Origin: Alphaproteobacteria bacterium
GTDB lineage: Bacteria > Pseudomonadota > Alphaproteobacteria > SMXS01
DNA: 54,680 nt
Assembly: GCA_030836535.1 (NCBI GenBank)
Contig: JAURPT010000156.1
Location: 1-54,680 of the forward strand
Reading direction: 5' to 3'
Part shown: piece by piece, positions 51,875 to 54,680 of the stretch
How the letters are laid out: the number at the start of each line of letters is the position of its first letter
Numbering within the stretch: position 1 is the first letter of the stretch
The notes under the pieces: generated by a model
What the model was told of the DNA's origin: nothing
Seen by the model: the letters and a program-made list of their open reading frames with translations, nothing else
Database searches by the model: none
Translations under genes and position numbers: made by a program

Positions 51875-52052
51875 TTTTTAATTGTATATACCAGACATGA
51901 TTAACCCATTGATTGTGTGATCTACCTCTGCACTGAATATGCACCGTGGAATTTTTCGATCAGTTCGATTACCTGCGGTGATGACTTTTCTACTGGGTGT
52001 GGCTAAGCTTTGCCGACTTAGGGCAAGAATCATCCAATAAGGGAGAAACGAC

Positions 52053-52403
52053 GTGATTCTGATTTCAGCCGTACTGGAATTTAAAAACCAGGAAGATCGC
52101 GACCGCTGCATCGAAATTTGTGCACCCATTCAGTGGGATACCCGCACACAGGAAGAAGGCTGCGAATCCTATTGTTTTGCCGCTGACCCCTGCGTGCCCA
52201 ACTGCATCCAGGTTTACGAACGCTGGGAAAGTGAAGAAGCTATGGAGGCACACTTCAAGCACCCGACCTATGCACGCATGGTTGAGGCACTCGGCTCCTG
52301 CAATATCGTGGAATCACGCAATCGCATGTATCTCGTGGCCAAAGATCAGCCGGTCTACCATGAAGACGGCACGCCCCGCGTGATGCCGATTTTCGAAGAC
52401 TAG
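52053..52403 (+). CDS. Antibiotic biosynthesis monooxygenase (ABM) domain protein
   Basis: A 116-residue ABM-fold (ferredoxin-like dimer) protein: ILISAVLEFKNQEDRDRCIEI starts the first strand-helix (shown in part), EEGCESYCFAADP and QVYERWESEEAMEAHFKHP are typical. Members are cofactor-free monooxygenases or heme-degrading enzymes such as YgiN/IsdG. The start is GTG at 52053, seven bases after GGGAGAA. It precedes the amidohydrolase gene by 49 bases and may be co-transcribed. The many cysteines (four in the first half) are unusual for the fold. Confidence 0.85.
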   Translation: MILISAVLEFKNQEDRDRCIEICAPIQWDTRTQEEGCESYCFAADPCVPNCIQVYERWESEEAMEAHFKHPTYARMVEALGSCNIVESRNRMYLVAKDQPVYHEDGTPRVMPIFED

Positions 52404-52452
52404 AGACTTACAATCGTCAGGGAAGCGTGGACGACCTGAACAGGAGACAAGA

Positions 52453-53766
52453 ATGGAAAAGGAACTGATCCTCAAAGGCGCCAAGCTGTTTATCGGCGTC
52501 GATGAAAGCGTCATCGAAGACGGTGCAGTTCACGTGAAGGGCGACAAAATAGTCTATGCTGGCCCTGCTGCCGGCCTCGGCGACGTTGACCCCGCCATTG
52601 AACAGGTAGATGTGAATGGCCAGTTCGTCATGCCCGGCATGAGCGAATGCCATGCCCATCTGTCCTTCACCGATGGTAGCCCGTTCGAATTGGGCAGCCC
52701 CACACCGGAAGAAGCCACCCTTTCAGGTGTGCGGTCTTCACGCATCATGCTGGGGTCTGGCTTTACGTCAGCCCTGAGCTTTGGTTCGGTCCACAAGGTC
52801 GACATCACCCTGCGGGAAGCCATCAATTCCGGCAAAATCCCCGGTCCACGTCTGGCAGCAGCCGGTAAAGACATTGGCGTGACGTCTTCCAACGTGGATT
52901 CCGGCGGTGTCGGCGGGCTAAGCCTGATTACCGATGGCCCGTGGAACCTGCGCCAGGCCGTACGCCAGCAACGATACCTGAATGTAGATGTGGTCAAGAT
53001 CTTCATCGATGGTGAAGGCATCTCCAATCACGCCCCGCGTGACGAGCTGGCCTTCCATGACGATGAAGTGGCCGCCATTGTGGATGAAGCCCACCGCCGC
53101 AATATGCGGGTGGCCACACACTCCCGCTCTGCAGAGGGTGTAAAACAGGCCGTTCGCGCTGGGTGTGACTATATCGGCCATGCCAACTTCCTCGACGAAG
53201 AAGCCGCCGACCTGCTGGCAGAAGCCCGCGACCGTGTATTCGTTGGCCCGGGCATTGCCTGGGAAATGGGTCTGGTGAACCACCATGCCAGCATCGGCCT
53301 GACCCGCCAGTGGGTGACAGACCGTGGCTATGACGACCAGATCGAGGCCACCATCAAATCTGTAGAAATGATGCTGGAACGCGACATTCGTATGATGACT
53401 GGTGGCGACTACGGCATTTCCATTGCCCCGCATGGCACCTATGCCAAGGATCTGGAAATGTTTGTCGATATCCTCGGCATGACACCGGGCAAGGCCCTGC
53501 TCTGCGCCACGCAATATGGTGGGGCGGCTGCGGACCCTGAGAATCGTGTAGGCACACTGGAACCCGGCAAATTCGCCGACATTGTCGTTGTTGATGGTGA
53601 CCCAATTGCCGACATCCGCGTCATGCAGGATCACAGCAAGCTGACCGTGATGAAGGGCGGTGTGATCTATCGTGATCTGGTCAATGATCTGAGCTACGAA
53701 ATCAAGGCGGAAGACATTCCCAAAACTGGCCAGGCAACAGCCCGTATACTCGAGCCAGCCCTGTAG
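52453..53766 (+). CDS. Amidohydrolase family protein (imidazolonepropionase/prolidase-like)
   Basis: A 437-residue TIM-barrel metal-dependent hydrolase. PGMSECHAHLSF carries the HxH motif near residue 66. VDVVKIFIDGEG holds the bridging lysine, and VATHSRSAEG and CDYIGHANF supply the later histidines. MMTGGDYG has the catalytic aspartate, and GTLEPGKFADIVVVDGDP is the composite beta-sandwich end. The subgroup resembles Xaa-Pro dipeptidases and carboxypeptidases of the amidohydrolase superfamily. The ATG has AGGAGA upstream, and a strong terminator follows. Confidence 0.9.
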   Translation: MEKELILKGAKLFIGVDESVIEDGAVHVKGDKIVYAGPAAGLGDVDPAIEQVDVNGQFVMPGMSECHAHLSFTDGSPFELGSPTPEEATLSGVRSSRIMLGSGFTSALSFGSVHKVDITLREAINSGKIPGPRLAAAGKDIGVTSSNVDSGGVGGLSLITDGPWNLRQAVRQQRYLNVDVVKIFIDGEGISNHAPRDELAFHDDEVAAIVDEAHRRNMRVATHSRSAEGVKQAVRAGCDYIGHANFLDEEAADLLAEARDRVFVGPGIAWEMGLVNHHASIGLTRQWVTDRGYDDQIEATIKSVEMMLERDIRMMTGGDYGISIAPHGTYAKDLEMFVDILGMTPGKALLCATQYGGAAADPENRVGTLEPGKFADIVVVDGDPIADIRVMQDHSKLTVMKGGVIYRDLVNDLSYEIKAEDIPKTGQATARILEPAL

Positions 53767-53787
53767 GGTAGCGAGACATACTCACGT

Positions 53788-53816
53788 TAAAGGCCCGGCG
53801 ACATGCTGGGCCTTTT
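53788..53816 (+). terminator. Rho-independent terminator after amidohydrolase
   Basis: AAAGGCCC pairs with GGGCCTTT, extended inward by a G-T, G-C and C-G pair around GACAT, and is followed by a T run. It ends the ABM/amidohydrolase unit and could also serve the convergent gene. Confidence 0.8.
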
Positions 53817-53866
53817 CGTTTCCGGATAGAACGAACCGAATAGATGAAAAGCTCCCCCTATTTGCG

Positions 53867-54680
53867 TCAGAATGACAGCATCAACCCAGCACCAGTACCG
53901 AACCTGTTGCCATGAGATGCGGTCAGACTAATGGCTTTGGAAAGCGCATAGGACAACCCCAGCTCATATTCGTTGTCAGAATTCCAGTGCCATTCCAGGC
54001 TGGCCCGGTCCGTCAATTGCAGTTCAGACCCCAACTCAAACAACACATGGCCATCTGTATGGACCTCCATCTCTGCCTCGATATTCATCGGCAAAACATA
54101 ACGCAGGCCAATTAGACCAGCCTGTTCTTGCTTCTCGTCATGATGACCCTCGGCCTTTAAACCGACGGACAGCTCGGCATATAGGACCAGGAAATGGCTG
54201 TATCGGGCTTCCACCTCATAGTCATCTTTCCAGTCATACTCCCCTTCAATTGAGGCCTCGCCATGGCCGTTCAACGACCACAGGCGCGTATGCAGCTTAT
54301 TCGACTGCACACCAATATCTGCAAATGAATACCAGTGCCTGTCCTTGCTGATGGCAACCAGTGTTTTGTCAGTTGCCTGGCTCGTCTGTTCATAGGAAAC
54401 GACAGCGGCCATACCCGTCGCCATGTGATAGAGCATATGGCAGTGAAAGAACCAGTCGCGGGTTTCATTGGCTTCAAACTCAATTGTAACGGTCGACATG
54501 GGTGGCACATTGACCGTGTGTTTCAATGGACTGCGCTCACCCGCCTCCAGGAGCTCCTTTGACCAACTATAATACAGGCTCTCTGCGATGCCTTCCCGAC
54601 GGCACAGAGAGGCGATACTCTCCTCGCCCCGAAGTCCTGCCAGCACAATGCGTATCTTCTCTTCTGCTGAATAGGTTTGC
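53867..54680 (-). pseudogene. IS3-type OrfA fragment fused in frame to multicopper oxidase C terminus with CopB-like tail
   Basis: The frame runs open from the window edge. Its first part (about 54536-54680) is an IS3-family transposase OrfA helix-turn-helix: AEEKIRIVLAGLRGEES and LCRREGIAESLYYSWSKE. Near residue 38 it switches to the end of a copper oxidase: HTVNVPPMSTVTIEFEANE, then the type 1/type 3 copper motif HCHMLYHMATGM. The last 180 residues are beta-strand-rich and look like a CopB-type outer-membrane domain (HDE-KQEQ, LIGLRYVLP, ending in LMLSF). An insertion or deletion has removed the N-terminal three cupredoxin domains. The true start lies outside the window. Confidence 0.8.

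Noticed and set aside
1-54680. General reassignment of TAG as a sense codon
   Set aside because: Many normal-length genes end with TAG, often followed by a terminator or a divergent/convergent neighbour, so TAG works as stop in this genome.

Overview
The window reads as one chromosomal segment of an aerobic, probably marine-type Pseudomonadota, most likely an alphaproteobacterium. The best lineage clue is an MmcB (DUF1052)-type gene at 32189-32680, a family known mainly from Alphaproteobacteria. Genes are densely packed, often overlap by 1-14 bases, and usually have clear GGAG-type ribosome binding sites. I found no rRNA, tRNA or CRISPR array, and no gene-free stretch longer than 300 bases.

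Region 1 (1-24166) is mainly catabolic. It opens with a tandem pair of acyl-CoA dehydrogenases and a TPR/TonB-domain gene split by two stops. A minus-strand block (5074-15130) follows: a CoA-binding protein, a ThuA-like protein, a Rieske ferredoxin, a Rieske oxygenase alpha subunit, an enoyl-CoA hydratase, an acyl-CoA ligase, a metallo-hydrolase, a cytochrome P450 and an MDR reductase. After it come a sterol-desaturase-family hydroxylase, an SDR pseudogene, a second ThuA-like gene, another acyl-CoA dehydrogenase/enoyl-CoA hydratase/LLM oxidoreductase set, a dienelactone hydrolase and a carotenoid oxygenase. Together these suggest oxygenase-initiated breakdown of a hydrophobic (isoprenoid, steroid or aromatic) compound, CoA activation and beta-oxidation. 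The substrate is not determined by sequence.

Region 2 (24227-30431) is a seven-gene overlapping operon on the minus strand: sulfotransferase, two paralogous family-2 glycosyltransferases, rmlC, rmlB, rmlD and rmlA. It makes dTDP-L-rhamnose and probably a rhamnosylated, possibly sulfated, surface glycan or glycolipid.

Region 3 (30577-46901) mixes an acyl-CoA synthetase coupled to mmcB, a class C-type serine hydrolase, an amidohydrolase, a DUF2238 membrane protein, NTF2-fold proteins, a TauD-type dioxygenase, a deazaflavin-type nitroreductase, a SRAP peptidase, a proline-rich secreted protein, an SDR, two carboxymuconolactone-decarboxylase-family proteins flanking an HSL-type esterase, a DUF45 metallopeptidase, an MDR oxidoreductase, a gamma-carbonic-anhydrase-like protein and a GIY-YIG protein.

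Region 4 (46854-51809) is the most unusual part: a compact minus-strand cassette of membrane proteins with MotA/ZorA-like, MotB/ZorB-like and membrane-anchored vWA-like features, plus a four-TM/coiled-coil protein and a small TM protein. It lies behind an AT-rich promoter carrying a 14-base palindrome. It may be an undescribed membrane-motor or defence-like system. Its first gene is interrupted by an in-frame TAG.

Region 5 (52053-54680) holds an ABM-fold monooxygenase, an amidohydrolase and, at the edge, an in-frame fusion of an IS3-type transposase OrfA fragment to the end of a multicopper oxidase with a CopB-like tail.

A recurring oddity is in-frame stop codons with no frameshift in three separate genes (2133-2138, 16423-16425 with 16543-16545, and 50847-50849).
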